Positions 8,801-16,466 of a stretch of DNA of 64,000 bases are shown here, piece after piece (within the stretch, counting starts at the first letter, position 1; each line of letters begins with the position of its first letter). The translations under genes and the position numbers were made by a program. This stretch comes from JANNMJ01 sp031425525 (GTDB lineage Bacteria; Bacteroidota; Bacteroidia; Cytophagales; Hymenobacteraceae). The notes beneath the pieces are model-generated. The model was not told where the DNA came from. It ran no database searches and saw only the letters and a list, made by a program, of their open reading frames with translations. The stretch is taken from contig JANPJM010000010.1 in the NCBI GenBank assembly GCA_031425525.1, positions 1 to 64,000 of the forward strand, in the 5' to 3' direction.

Positions 8801-9883
8801 TATTTCGAGCAAACGATGACCGTGGGCAGCACCAGCGTGGAGAGCGCGGGCGAAGCCGACGCCTTCGCCGCCTTCCTCAACCTCGACGGCACCGGCCGCA
8901 CCGTGTACCGGGGCGGCTCGGCGCGCTACGATGCCGCCACCGCCCTGTGTACGCAGCCCGACGGCACCGCGTGGGTGGCGGGCGAAGCCGCCAGTAATGT
9001 CGGGTCGGGTACGGCCGTGGCGTTCGGGCCGGGGGCGTTCAGTACGCAGGGCAGCGGCAGCGCCTTCGTGACGCGGCTCACCGAAGCCGCCGGCTTCACG
9101 GGCGTGGGTTCGGTGAACATCGTGGGAGCCGGCAACATCCGCGCGACGGGCGTAGCCGTCAGCCCCGGCGGTAAGCTGGTGGTGGCGGGCCGCCGCTCCG
9201 GCTCGTTGAAGCTGGGGCCGGCCAACAGCTATTCGTCGCACCCCGGTACGGGCGGCTACGACTCGTTCGTGGCGCTGACCTCTACCGCTTCGGTGGTGCA
9301 GGACCAGTGGAACTACCCGATGGGATTCGCCAGCACCACCGACGATGAAGCCGCCGCCGTGGCTTTCGACGGCGAGGACATCGTGGTGGCCGGCAAGTTC
9401 ACGGGCGAGCTGCGCGATCCGGGGCGTAATACTACGCTGCTGACCAGCGCGGGCGGCAGCGATGGCTACCTGATCCGAATCACGGCCGTGAATTCCCCCC
9501 TACCGAACACGTACAGCCTGACGCGCCGCTTGGGCGGCACCGGCAACGACGAAATCCGCGCGCTGGCCGTAGATGCTGCCGGCAACGCCACCATCACGGG
9601 TTCCTACGAAGGCACCACCACCTTCGGCCCCACTGCCCTGACGGCGCAAACCGGCGCCGGCGCCGCCCGCGACCTATACGTGGCGCGCTTGAGCGCCGCC
9701 GGGCAGTGGAACTGGGCCACGTCGGCGGGCACCAACGGCCAGTACGACGAAGGCCGCGCCCTCACCCTCGACGCCGCCGAGGTGCTGGCGCCCGGCACCG
9801 GCTGGAGCGTGTTCATGGCGGGCAACCTGACGCCCGATTTCGTCGGCGACCTGCCCAGGGCGATGTGCTGCGCGCGGGCCTGA
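5885..9883 (+). CDS. giant secreted surface protein with beta-propeller-like and IPT/TIG repeats (N-terminal part)
   Basis: From the ATG at 5885 (alternative 5909) a signal peptide runs to ALAQ. Then come SBBP/kelch-like repeats of the form 'G.....AFVAKRTDAGAWQW' (about 50-560), four IPT/TIG Ig-like modules ('ITPMAGATGALLTLNGTDF', 'FSPGFGSVGAPVTLRGTGF' and later copies; about 560-880), and a second SBBP block ('DAYVAKQAPNGTWLWAVRLGG'). The frame stops at TGA 9881-9883, but the next frame continues with a classical T9SS C-terminus. Reading base 9856 twice (a -1 shift after codon CCC 9854-9856) joins them as FVGDLP-QGDVLRAGL. An assembly indel or a real lesion are both possible. Secretion by T9SS is inferred from the C-terminal part. 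Confidence 0.85.
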   Translation: MYPSYLLRMRLVWTIRLFSLNTLLLLGLLSGPAALAQVRRGYHWTSTSQPTNQSGEAEFTAVAVARGSNAQYVGGNNYAATVLAGTALPAAPAFAENTLLYENDVPKRGSAAFVAKRTDAGAWQWVRPVGNATCNAVVTKVVASNAINQLGGERLFVIGSLRGSFTFGSTTLDCSTDWGAFIACLDPSGNWLWATKAHFDDGVSETHTLGQALALHIGPSSLDLYAAGSFNGRAIFGNSFANLTTPYRHRNTFIAKLDGLTGAWRWVRQAGSTTGPIGLPSNNLAGHPYASWLTPADLAVDPSGNPAFCANFGTYATARGATQPTAGPYSWSNDDQFLVSKLDAAGNWLWSRSAGPQVTFYNFSHSRAMAAAPDGGFVLSGFADYRPVTFGTLPPVGGDGRDFLVRLSAAGAYEWAGSPFAFVNPASTYGGPQITALDIDPSGTIWAGATGRAYNNVNPPFVFGAFGRQFTPSGLSDAFFGTLTAAGQPLNGQLLSGSGLETCRDLTYTNSADALIVGSFTSGNIPFTSPTLVNSIVGGTTPLPFIARSRVAVPVLTSITPMAGATGALLTLNGTDFYNVEQVLIGGMPAVFTVVSPTQLTATVPATLPNGPAQVAVVTATDPGIPTPVYYTVLAAPASVTFSPGFGSVGAPVTLRGTGFTGATLVKFGGTTTTNFLIVSDQEISVRVPSMGLGSVKISVVNPAGTGISAANFGVGIAPVISTITPTRGAAGSTFSISGAALGGATSVKIGAVPCVILSNTATTITARVPNTITGAVNVTTPYGTAFGPFFTPTAPAPTITLFAPASGPMGTSVNIAGTNLDWVTGAAVSGVAATITAQTPTSLTLTVPDAATGRITLTGPGGTATSAVDFVVPTPPAPAWAWAQKTTGLGSYHNATGVTTDLQGNTYVVGDFALQATFGAHTIASQGTSDAYVAKQAPNGTWLWAVRLGGYGNDAAYAVSVLPGGRLVVVGYFEQTMTVGSTSVESAGEADAFAAFLNLDGTGRTVYRGGSARYDAATALCTQPDGTAWVAGEAASNVGSGTAVAFGPGAFSTQGSGSAFVTRLTEAAGFTGVGSVNIVGAGNIRATGVAVSPGGKLVVAGRRSGSLKLGPANSYSSHPGTGGYDSFVALTSTASVVQDQWNYPMGFASTTDDEAAAVAFDGEDIVVAGKFTGELRDPGRNTTLLTSAGGSDGYLIRITAVNSPLPNTYSLTRRLGGTGNDEIRALAVDAAGNATITGSYEGTTTFGPTALTAQTGAGAARDLYVARLSAAGQWNWATSAGTNGQYDEGRALTLDAAEVLAPGTGWSVFMAGNLTPDFVGDLPRAMCCARA

Positions 9884-10908
9884 CCCGCACGGGCAACTTC
9901 GGGGCGAGCACCGAGAAATCGGGCTGGCACCTGCTCGGCAACCCCTACCCGGCACCCCTCGATTGGGACGTGGCCCCCGTGCCCGCCGGGCTGAGCGGCG
10001 CCATCAGCGTGTGCCGCTCCACGAGCCCGACGCAGGCGGTGTACCTGACGCGGGCGAACGGACTGGGGTCGTTGCCGGATGGACTGATCGCGATTGGGCA
10101 GGCATTTTTCGTGCGCGTCATCGGCGATGACCCGGTGGATTTCCCGTTCACGAACGCCCTGCGCACCACCACCTTCGACAATGTGCCCGTGTACCGCGCC
10201 GCCCCCGCCCCACGCCCCGTGCTGCGGCTGACGCTGGCCCAGCCCACCGCCCCGGCCCTGCTCGCTGATGAAGTGACGGTGTACGCCGAGCCCGGCGCCA
10301 CCCCCGGCCTCGATGCCCGCTACGACGGCCCGCGCCCCGGCCGCAACGTGGGCGCGCCCACGCTCGCCGCCCTCACGCCCGACGGGCAGGAGCTGGCCGT
10401 GAGCGGCCTGGCCCCCGCCGATCTGCTGGGCGCCGGCACCACCGTGCCGCTCCTGCTCGATGTGCCCGCCGCCGGTACCTGGGCGCTCCACGTCGCCGAC
10501 CTGCGCCACCTCAGCGGCACGGCCGTCACGCTCACCGATGCCCTCACCGGCACCCGCTACGACCTGCATCAGCAAGCCGAAATCACCTTCACGGCGGCCC
10601 AACCCGGCGAAATCCGCGACCGCTTCACCCTCCATTTCACCCCCCAACCCCTCACCGATTCTCCCCTCCCACCCTCCCACCTTTCCACCCTCCCCCCTTT
10701 CGTCCTCTCCCCCAACCCCGCCACCGGCCGTACCCACCTGACGGGCGCCGCCCCCGGCACCGCCATCGAGGTGCGCGACGTAGCGGGCCGCCTCGTGCGC
10801 ACCGCCACCGCCGCCGACTCCCCCACCGCGCTCGACCTGACCGGCCTGGCGCCCGGCGTGTACGTGGTGCGCGCGGGTAGCGCCACGCGGCGGCTGGTGG
10901 TGGAGTAA
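9857..10908 (+). CDS. C-terminal part of the giant surface protein with T9SS sorting domain (frameshifted)
   Basis: In frame with stop 10906-10908 and joined to the preceding ORF by a -1 shift. The motif GWHLLGNPYPAPLDWD marks a domain common just before T9SS sorting regions, followed by beta-sandwich sequence. A linker (10654-10702) is encoded by polypyrimidine CCCACCCT-type words. A Por/T9SS type A sorting domain closes the protein (FVLSPNPATGRTHL ... VRDVAGRLVRT ... LAPGVYVVRAGSATRRLVVE). There is no independent start near 9857, so I treat it as the tail of the 5885 gene and not as a separate gene. Confidence 0.8.
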
Positions 10909-10950
10909 CAACGGGCAGTCGGCAGCCCCTCTCGGACGGGCAATGGAAAT

Positions 10951-11051
10951 AGCCCCAACGGGGCGACATAACCGCACGGTCGATGCGGTTGTGTCGCCCC
11001 GTTGGGGCTTTGTATGGCGGGGCTTTCGTTACCAGGGGCTGCACCCCTGGC
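10951..11051. repeat. palindromic repeat unit (GGGGCGACA type) with degenerate partners
   Basis: Perfect 18-bp arms AGCCCCAACGGGGCGACA at 10951-10968 and complement at 10992-11009, with an inner 7-bp stem (AACCGCA/TGCGGTT). A second hairpin, CCAGGGGCTGCACCCCTGG, lies at about 11031-11049, and a decayed copy of the first arm at about 11057-11078. It follows the stop of the T9SS gene and may terminate it. From memory, motifs of this type are dispersed in Bacteroidota genomes; not checked. Confidence 0.65.
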
Positions 11052-11184
11052 TAGGATTGTGGCGCCCTGTTGGGGCTGCTGATTGCCGTTAGTCGGTGGG
11101 TAAGGGCGTTGGTGCGTTACCCTAAGCGCGGTTCGCCGTGTAAAGACTGCAGTAAGCGTTCCTGCTACTTCATCAGCGCCTTAA

Positions 11185-11430
11185 TCAACCCGCGGCCGCA
11201 GCCAACACATCAAGGCAGAGCAGTACATTTTCCGCATCGAGCAGCCAGTAGGGGTGATGCGCTACTTCGTGTTCATACAGCAGATTCAAAGGCGAACCCG
11301 GCCGCAGCGCGCGTTTTTGCTGACCACTCGTAGCCGTCCCGGCCCCCGGCCTAGCGCCTCCAGGGGGCGCAGCGGCACACCCGCAAATTTCTTTATCTGA
11401 ATCGTGCTGAATTGTGCTGAATTCTTGCAA
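11185..11430 (-). pseudogene. possible remnant ORF in an otherwise gene-poor stretch
   Basis: The stretch 10909-11530 contains only repeats and this doubtful minus-strand frame. Its second half (PLNLLYEHEVAHHPYWLLDAEN...) looks protein-like and has an HExxH-like string, faintly recalling M56/BlaR1 sequences. It stops abruptly, and a shifted frame adds LIKALMK before a second stop. The N-terminal half is Pro/Gly-rich and unconvincing. Either a decayed gene or chance. Confidence 0.2.
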
Positions 11431-11530
11431 TCAGCACCGGTCGTCCCGCATATTTGCCCCACATTCTACTATACCAATCGCGGCCCGGTTCGCGCACCTC
11501 GTTGAATATACACTTAGTTTCCGTCGGCCT

Positions 11531-12175
11531 ATGTCACCCCTTGCGGCCCCGCGCGCGACGATTCTCGTCGTGGCGCCCCCCACCTTGCAGCGCCAGGGCG
11601 TACTCGCCATCCTGCGCGACGCCCGCCCCGACCAGCCCCTCACCGTCACCGCCGACGCCGCGACCCTGCCCGACCGGCTGCGTCGCGCCGCCCCCACGCT
11701 ACTCATCCTCGACGCGGCGCTCCCCGAGGTGGCGCTCGGTACGCTCATCGCCCAGACCCGCACCGTCTGCCCGGCCATCCGCCTGCTGGTGATTGGCGGC
11801 AAAAAGCTCCCCTTCGCTATCGCCCGCTTCGTCGTCGAAACCGGGAGCGGCGCCCTGCTCAACCGCCGCGCCACCCCCGCCGAGCTGGTAGCGGCCGTCG
11901 GGCAGCTCATCGGCGACATCCTCCCCACCGCCCCCACCGCCGAAGAGCCACGGCCCCGGTACGCGAGCGGGTCGGTTACCTGCACCGACCGCGAGCGGGA
12001 GATTCTGCACCTCATCGCCGCCGACTACTCCAGCCAGGAAATCGCGGCCCACCTGAGCATCAGTCTCCGCACCGTCGATGCGCACCGCCGCGCCCTGCTC
12101 GAAAAGACCGACACCCACTCGCTCATCGGCCTCCTGCGGTACTCCGTCCGCAGTGGCTGGGTGTCGATGACGTAA
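11531..12175 (+). CDS. NarL/LuxR-type response regulator with degenerate receiver
   Basis: 214 aa from the ATG at 11531 (the frame stays open upstream without protein-like content). Receiver-like domain (8-125): phospho-acceptor D61 is present (LLILDAALP), but the acidic pocket usually written VDDH is AP (15-16), and the conserved Lys before the fifth helix is N111 (ALLNRRATPAEL). C-terminal LuxR helix-turn-helix (about 150-205: LTDREREILHLIAADYSSQEIAAHLSIS...TVDAHR pattern, with CTDRERE here). It probably binds DNA but may not use ordinary phosphorylation. No kinase is adjacent. The dyad array just downstream (12186-12338) is a candidate target. Confidence 0.85.
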   Translation: MSPLAAPRATILVVAPPTLQRQGVLAILRDARPDQPLTVTADAATLPDRLRRAAPTLLILDAALPEVALGTLIAQTRTVCPAIRLLVIGGKKLPFAIARFVVETGSGALLNRRATPAELVAAVGQLIGDILPTAPTAEEPRPRYASGSVTCTDREREILHLIAADYSSQEIAAHLSISLRTVDAHRRALLEKTDTHSLIGLLRYSVRSGWVSMT

Positions 12176-12185
12176 AATGGCGAAA

Positions 12186-12217
12186 CGTGGCACTAGGTAG
12201 AACTACCTAGTGCCACG
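12186..12217. terminator. perfect 15-bp-arm palindrome after the LuxR-type gene
   Basis: Arms 12186-12200 and 12203-12217 are exact complements around AA. It sits 10 bp after the stop codon, so it may be a terminator. The core TAGGTAGAACTACCTA also resembles the two dyads that follow, so it could equally be a protein-binding site. Confidence 0.6.
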
Positions 12218-12224
12218 ACCAAAA

Positions 12225-12338
12225 AATAGGTAGTACTACCGATGCGCGGCGGGAGCAACCGCGAAAGAATGCCCCAAACGGCCTTTTTAAAAAACGCGCG
12301 CCCCCCCCCCAAATAGGTAATACTACCGATGCGCGGCG
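12225..12338. promoter_or_regulatory. iterated dyad operator candidate (two 27-bp direct repeats)
   Basis: The 27-bp sequences 12225-12251 and 12312-12338 are identical but for one base and each contains the dyad GGTAGTACTACC or GGTAATACTACC. Including 12193-12208 there are three related dyads in 150 bp between the LuxR-type gene and the gene at 12736. The half-site ATAGGTA fits the NarL-type heptamer AKRRGTA. A weak -7-like box CACCTTTG follows at about 12352. The rest of the 12176-12735 gap is a C10 tract and repeats of CCAGCTCCAGACAATC type (12470-12605); I see no gene in it. Confidence 0.5.
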
Positions 12339-12735
12339 CTGGTTAGCTGCCGCACCTTTGTCGCGTTCCTGGCGCCGCCGCTCCCCCGGCCGCCGAACAC
12401 ACCAGACAACCGGAACCCATCTCTGTAACGCCGGAATCTAATTCCTGACAGAATTTCGGCTACTCCCGACAACCGCCAGCCAGCTCCAGACAATCTGCCA
12501 ACTCCTCCAGAAAGTCAGCAGCCAGCTCCAGACAATCTTTTGCCCGCGCAGCACCGCCGAAATCCAACGCTGCAACGGCGGAATCCAACTCCAGACAATC
12601 CGCTGACAACTCTGCACAGTCGGTAGCCTGCTCCGCATCATCCGCCGCCCCCTCCGGGTGCCCTGACGGCCCCACCAGGCCCCTTTTTGGCCCTGTTTCC
12701 TCAAAAAGTACCAAACCTTTTCAGCCCTACTCGTC

Positions 12736-13449
12736 GTGAACAAAGACCAATTCGCCCGCTTCGAGCGCCACCGCAAGGTGAAGCAAAAGATCGCCGACTG
12801 GCAACCCGCCGTCGACGAGGTACCCGCCTTCCAGGAAGTGACCGAGACGTACCTCGGCCAGCTGAAAACCCTCGACGGCACCGCCCGCAAGCGGCCCGTC
12901 ACCTCGCAGGGCGCCACCCAGGGCAAAGAGCTGACCGCCGAAAGCCTCCTGCCGCGCGTCGTGAAAGCCGCCAACGCCCTCTGGCTGCTCTACCGCAAGG
13001 AAAACAATTTCGACGCCGCCGCCAAGCTGCACCGCAACCCTTCGGACTACCGCGCGATGCCAGACCTGGAAATGGCCACCGAGAGCCTTCTCGTCAGCAA
13101 GCAGCTCACCGCCCGCATCGCCGACCTCGGCGGCTACAACCTCAAAGCCGCCGACGCCGCCACCCTCGCCACCGACGCCCAAGCCTTCGACGACTCCGTC
13201 GAAAAGCCCCAGCTCGCCATCGACGACCAGAAGATCAAAGGTACCACCGCCCGCGTCACGCTCCAGGGCCTCAACCGCTACCTCAAAGAAGACTTCCGCG
13301 CCGGCCTCGAACTCCTCAAAGACACCCACCCCGACGCCTACAAAGCGTTGCGCGAGGCGTGCCAGGTCGATGACCCCGCCTACCGCGCGCGCAAGGCGAA
13401 GCGGATGGTGGGGCGGGTGGGGAAGACCGGCGCGGGCGTCGGTATCTAG
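12736..13449 (+). CDS. hypothetical protein, 237 aa
   Basis: GTG start at 12736 (MNKDQFARFERHRKVKQKI), no signal peptide or membrane segment. The chain is mainly helical, rich in Lys, Ala, Leu and Asp, with a basic C-terminus (YRARKAKRMVGRVGKTG). Codon use is typical of the genome, with strong third-position GC, and no shadow frame is comparably protein-like. I do not recognise a family. The long 5' region with dyads suggests it is regulated, possibly by the LuxR-type protein upstream; that is inference. Confidence 0.7.
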   Translation: MNKDQFARFERHRKVKQKIADWQPAVDEVPAFQEVTETYLGQLKTLDGTARKRPVTSQGATQGKELTAESLLPRVVKAANALWLLYRKENNFDAAAKLHRNPSDYRAMPDLEMATESLLVSKQLTARIADLGGYNLKAADAATLATDAQAFDDSVEKPQLAIDDQKIKGTTARVTLQGLNRYLKEDFRAGLELLKDTHPDAYKALREACQVDDPAYRARKAKRMVGRVGKTGAGVGI

Positions 13450-13593
13450 CCTTTGTTTCCAGAAAACGGCCGTTGCTACCTATAGGGGGCATCGCCGGAA
13501 GTCTCACGCCGATGATGTGGGTAGTCACGCTCACCGTTCTACTCTGGGGTATCCTAAATTCAACTACTACCGGATCGACTCCTAACCCAAGCA

Positions 13594-13611
13594 GTAAAGC
13601 GCTTCGCTTTT
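13594..13611 (+). terminator. short hairpin with T-run
   Basis: AAAGCG-CTT-CGCTTTTTTG has the shape of a small intrinsic terminator 145 bp after the 12736 gene and 11 bp before the next start. The stretch 13450-13593 shows nothing else recognisable. Confidence 0.35.
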
Positions 13612-13621
13612 TTGTTCTCCT

Positions 13622-13924
13622 ATGCAAGTTTCCCCTCTCCGTTGGCTGACCACCGGATTACTGATGATCCTCGTCAGCGTTTCGACCCTAATTCTGCGCG
13701 AGCTACACCAGCTGCGGCTCGTGGCGCAGGCCGCGCCACTGCCAGCGGCGCAGGCCGCTAGCTTCATCCGTTTCGCGTCGCTGCCGGCCGCGCCAGCAGA
13801 GACTCCAACGCCAGTAATACTGGTGGGCGTTGAATATGATGGCACCACACGGTCGTTTGGCACAGGTAATTATGGAATGGATAGCCCGCGACTGGCCGGT
13901 CTACCAGTAGTAACCGACAAATAG
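13622..13924 (+). CDS. small membrane-anchored hypothetical protein, 100 aa
   Basis: ATG at 13622. One N-terminal hydrophobic segment (about 9-25, LTTGLLMILVSVSTLIL) after a short positively charged start could be a signal anchor. It is followed by a helical part (RELHQLRLVAQAA), an Ala/Pro-rich spacer and a Gly/Tyr-rich end. It is the first gene of the lower-GC, same-strand run up to 18671. No family recognised; its reality rests on the TM segment and neighbours. Confidence 0.5.
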   Translation: MQVSPLRWLTTGLLMILVSVSTLILRELHQLRLVAQAAPLPAAQAASFIRFASLPAAPAETPTPVILVGVEYDGTTRSFGTGNYGMDSPRLAGLPVVTDK

Positions 13925-13981
13925 CGCAAAGCCGCTGGCACCCGTCATCAACTAGGCATAGCGGCACTTGCCACACCTCTT

Positions 13982-14029
13982 TACCGGCGATGGCTCCGGC
14001 CGGTAGTAAACGGAGCTTTTTGTTTCACT
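13982..14029 (+). terminator. hairpin with T-run before the 14047 gene
   Basis: TACCGGC...GCCGGTA pairs at 13982-14007, and an alternative GCTCC...GGAGC stem ends in TTTTTG. This would separate the 13622 gene from the peptidase run. Confidence 0.4.
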
Positions 14030-14046
14030 TTTCATCTCTACCTCAG

Positions 14047-14310
14047 ATGAACCAACCCAATTCAGGTCAGATGCTGACCTACGAACAGCTCGGCGAGGAA
14101 GTCGCTAAGCTCAATCACGCCGACATGGAAAGCCATGTGGCCCGCATGGGGGCGCCTGGTGCCCAGGCGCTGGCGCTGCCCGATGTCTGCAGCCTTTATA
14201 AGAAGGTGCGCGGATATCTGGCGATCATCGTCAAGATTCCACTGATTCCGGCGCCGATCCGCACGGCGGTCTCCGGTTTCATGAGCTTGATGGATACGCT
14301 CTGCCCCTGA
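14047..14310 (+). CDS. small hypothetical protein, 87 aa, heading the peptidase cluster
   Basis: ATG at 14047 chosen (MNQPNSGQMLTYEQLGEEV); an upstream in-frame ATG at 13990 lies inside the hairpin region. Acidic helical N-terminal half, then a hydrophobic helix (about 55-80, YLAIIVKIPLIPAPIRTAVSGFMSLM) and a C-terminal Cys-Pro. It could be a small membrane-active or inhibitor-like peptide; neither is shown. A weak hairpin (14326-14360) separates it from the first peptidase by 95 bp. Confidence 0.55.
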   Translation: MNQPNSGQMLTYEQLGEEVAKLNHADMESHVARMGAPGAQALALPDVCSLYKKVRGYLAIIVKIPLIPAPIRTAVSGFMSLMDTLCP

Positions 14311-14405
14311 ACGGCTGACTTGCTGGTGGCCGGGGCCGGCCGTCGTGCCGCTCCGGCCACTCATTCGGGGTTTCCATAACCGCTTCTTCAATAATCGCTT
14401 ATTTT

Positions 14406-15560
14406 ATGTCAGCGCTTCCCACTGCTGCAGCCCAACCCAGCCCCGCAGCTGGCCGGCCCCCGGTACCGCTTTGTCGTTCGCAGCACCCCCCTATGCCGCC
14501 TTTGCCTAGTACACTGGGCCACGAGCGCCTCCACGCCCTTATCAGCCAGGCAAACAAGTGGGCCAACGGCACGGTGTTGCACTACTATTTCTTCAACGAC
14601 AAAAAACGCGATTTCAGTGAGGTAGAGCAAGCCGACCATTCCATCCGACAGGAGACCTGGGTAGGCACTACCGCGCAAAAAGACGTGGTACGCCAAGCAT
14701 TTGCTATCTGGAAGGAAGTAGGTATCGGCTTGGAATTCGTGGAAGTGACGCATCGCGAAGATGCCGAAATCCGGATTGGCTTCATGGCCGGCGACGGCTC
14801 CTGGTCGTACATCGGTACCGATATCGTGAGTAATGAGCGACGCGATCCCTCCACCCGAACGATAAACTACGGCTGGAGTTTGCTCGATGCTTACGGCCTC
14901 ACCACGGCGTTGCACGAAATAGGACACACGCTGGGACTACCGCACGAACACATGAGCCCATTCTCCGGCATCGAATGGGATAAAGAAGCGGTGTATGCCC
15001 AGTTTTCGCAAGCTCCGAATTACTGGTCGGTGGAAACCATCGACTATAACATTCTGCGCCAGCTGGACAGGAGCCAGGTGAAGGGCTCGAAGTGGGATCC
15101 GGACTCGGTAATGGAGTACGCCTTCCCGCCGGGCGTAATAAAAGCGCCTACTACCCCCATCAACTACTGGGAGGATGGCCTGACCCCACCGGGATGGCTT
15201 TCGGAAGCCGACAAACGGTGGGTGCGGCAGTTCTACCCGCCCATCGTCGCTAAAACTCCCAAACTTCTGGTCAACCAATCCATGCCCTTGGCCCTGCCCA
15301 ACGGGGGGCAGGCTAGCTTTGCCATTGTTCCGGAAGAAACGCGCTATTACGAGATCCGCACGTTCGGCAAAAGTGACGTGCTGCTGGCGCTTTTCGAGCA
15401 CGATAATGAAGAACCCCGCTACCGTACCTCGGAGGATGACAGCGGAGAGGAGCGGAACGCGGCTTTGCGCATCAAGCTCTTTCGGGGGCACGAATACGTG
15501 TTACGCATCCGCCTGAAGTACCGCGAATCGGGGCTCGCTCCTTCGGTGATGATGTGGTGA
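14406..15560 (+). CDS. M12A-like (astacin-type) zinc metallopeptidase with C-terminal beta domain
   Basis: 384 aa. The catalytic zinc site HEIGHTLGLPHEH starts at H170, with ligands H170, H174, H180 and base E171. The Met-turn region is DSVMEYAFPPG. Family hallmarks such as DGSWSYIGTD and TINYGWSLLD precede the site. After about residue 275 a C-terminal domain (PKLLVNQSMPLALPNGGQAS...YEIRTFG...EYVLRIR) resembles a PPC-like beta-sandwich. No signal peptide is evident, and the start may be 14406 or the ATG at 14493. Likely a peptidase; substrate unknown. First of three related genes in tandem, in DNA of lower GC. Confidence 0.88.
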   Translation: MSALPTAAAQPSPAAGRPPVPLCRSQHPPMPPLPSTLGHERLHALISQANKWANGTVLHYYFFNDKKRDFSEVEQADHSIRQETWVGTTAQKDVVRQAFAIWKEVGIGLEFVEVTHREDAEIRIGFMAGDGSWSYIGTDIVSNERRDPSTRTINYGWSLLDAYGLTTALHEIGHTLGLPHEHMSPFSGIEWDKEAVYAQFSQAPNYWSVETIDYNILRQLDRSQVKGSKWDPDSVMEYAFPPGVIKAPTTPINYWEDGLTPPGWLSEADKRWVRQFYPPIVAKTPKLLVNQSMPLALPNGGQASFAIVPEETRYYEIRTFGKSDVLLALFEHDNEEPRYRTSEDDSGEERNAALRIKLFRGHEYVLRIRLKYRESGLAPSVMMW

Positions 15561-15653
15561 GCCGAAGTCTGACGCAATAGCCGACAATCTGGGTCCCATC
15601 TCATGCTAATGTTACCCCCAACCTAAATATTTTTGTCAAAGTCCACTATCGCC

Positions 15654-16466
15654 ATGGCCAAAACTCTTGCAGCTGCCCCTGAAGCCCCGCTTCTTACGTG
15701 CACCCCCAAACGTCTCCCGCTGGAACTGATGATTCCGGCCGCCGCTCAAGCCACGATCATCAACCCCAATAACCACTCGCCGCTGGAGCGCCTGGCCCGC
15801 GTCATGAATTTCAAGCCGACGCCCGAGCGCATTGCCATCACCACTGCCAAGAAGTGGCATACGGCCGGCGTACACCTCACGGTGGGGTTTCTGGACAACC
15901 CACCGGCGGCCCTGCGCAAGCGCATCCTGCTGCATATGAACGCATGGGGCAAAAATGCTAACGTATCGTTTCGCGAAAGCAAAACCAATCCTCAAGTGCG
16001 CATTGCCCGCGACGGTGGGCTAAACGGCGGCTATTGGTCGTACTTGGGCACTGACATCCTGAGCATTGAACCCGATCAGCCTACGATGAATCTGGAGGCG
16101 TTTACGATGAACACGCTGGACTCGGAATTTCACCGCGTGGTGCGTCACGAAACCGGTCACACCTTGGGTTTTCCGCATGAACATATGCGAAAAGACCTGG
16201 TAGCCCTGATTGACCGAAAAAAAGCAATTGCTTATTTCGGGGCTACGCAGGGGTGGTCGCCCAAAGAAGTAGAGTTCCAGGTATTAACCCCGCTGGAGGA
16301 GTCATCTCTACTTGGCACCGTGCCGCCCGATCCGCACTCCATCATGTGCTACCACATCCCAGGAAACCTTACTAAAAATGGGCAGCCCATTCTCGGTGGC
16401 CCCGACATTGATGCTACCGACTACGCGTTTGCCGCCAAAATTTACCCCAAGCAGCTAACCCACTAA
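15654..16466 (+). CDS. M12A-like zinc metallopeptidase, minimal form
   Basis: 270 aa from the ATG at 15654 (a TTG at 15633 would add seven residues). It shares GYWSYLGTDIL with its neighbours. Zinc site HETGHTLGFPHEH with H165, E166, H169, H175; Met-turn HSIMCYHIPG. It lacks the C-terminal beta domain of the preceding paralogue and has no obvious signal peptide. The TAA stop overlaps the next ATG (TAATG at 16464-16468), implying translational coupling with the pseudopeptidase. Catalytically competent by sequence; target unknown. Confidence 0.88.
   Translation: MAKTLAAAPEAPLLTCTPKRLPLELMIPAAAQATIINPNNHSPLERLARVMNFKPTPERIAITTAKKWHTAGVHLTVGFLDNPPAALRKRILLHMNAWGKNANVSFRESKTNPQVRIARDGGLNGGYWSYLGTDILSIEPDQPTMNLEAFTMNTLDSEFHRVVRHETGHTLGFPHEHMRKDLVALIDRKKAIAYFGATQGWSPKEVEFQVLTPLEESSLLGTVPPDPHSIMCYHIPGNLTKNGQPILGGPDIDATDYAFAAKIYPKQLTH

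Noticed and set aside
11070..11333. Small plus-strand gene after the palindromic repeat
   Set aside because: Sequence is repeat-derived, with no protein-like stretch; the antisense frame is only marginally better.
12438..12974. Minus-strand frames with repeated DCLEL units upstream of the 12736 gene
   Set aside because: They are produced by iterated CCAGCTCCAGACAATC-type DNA and run antisense into a convincing gene; no independent support.
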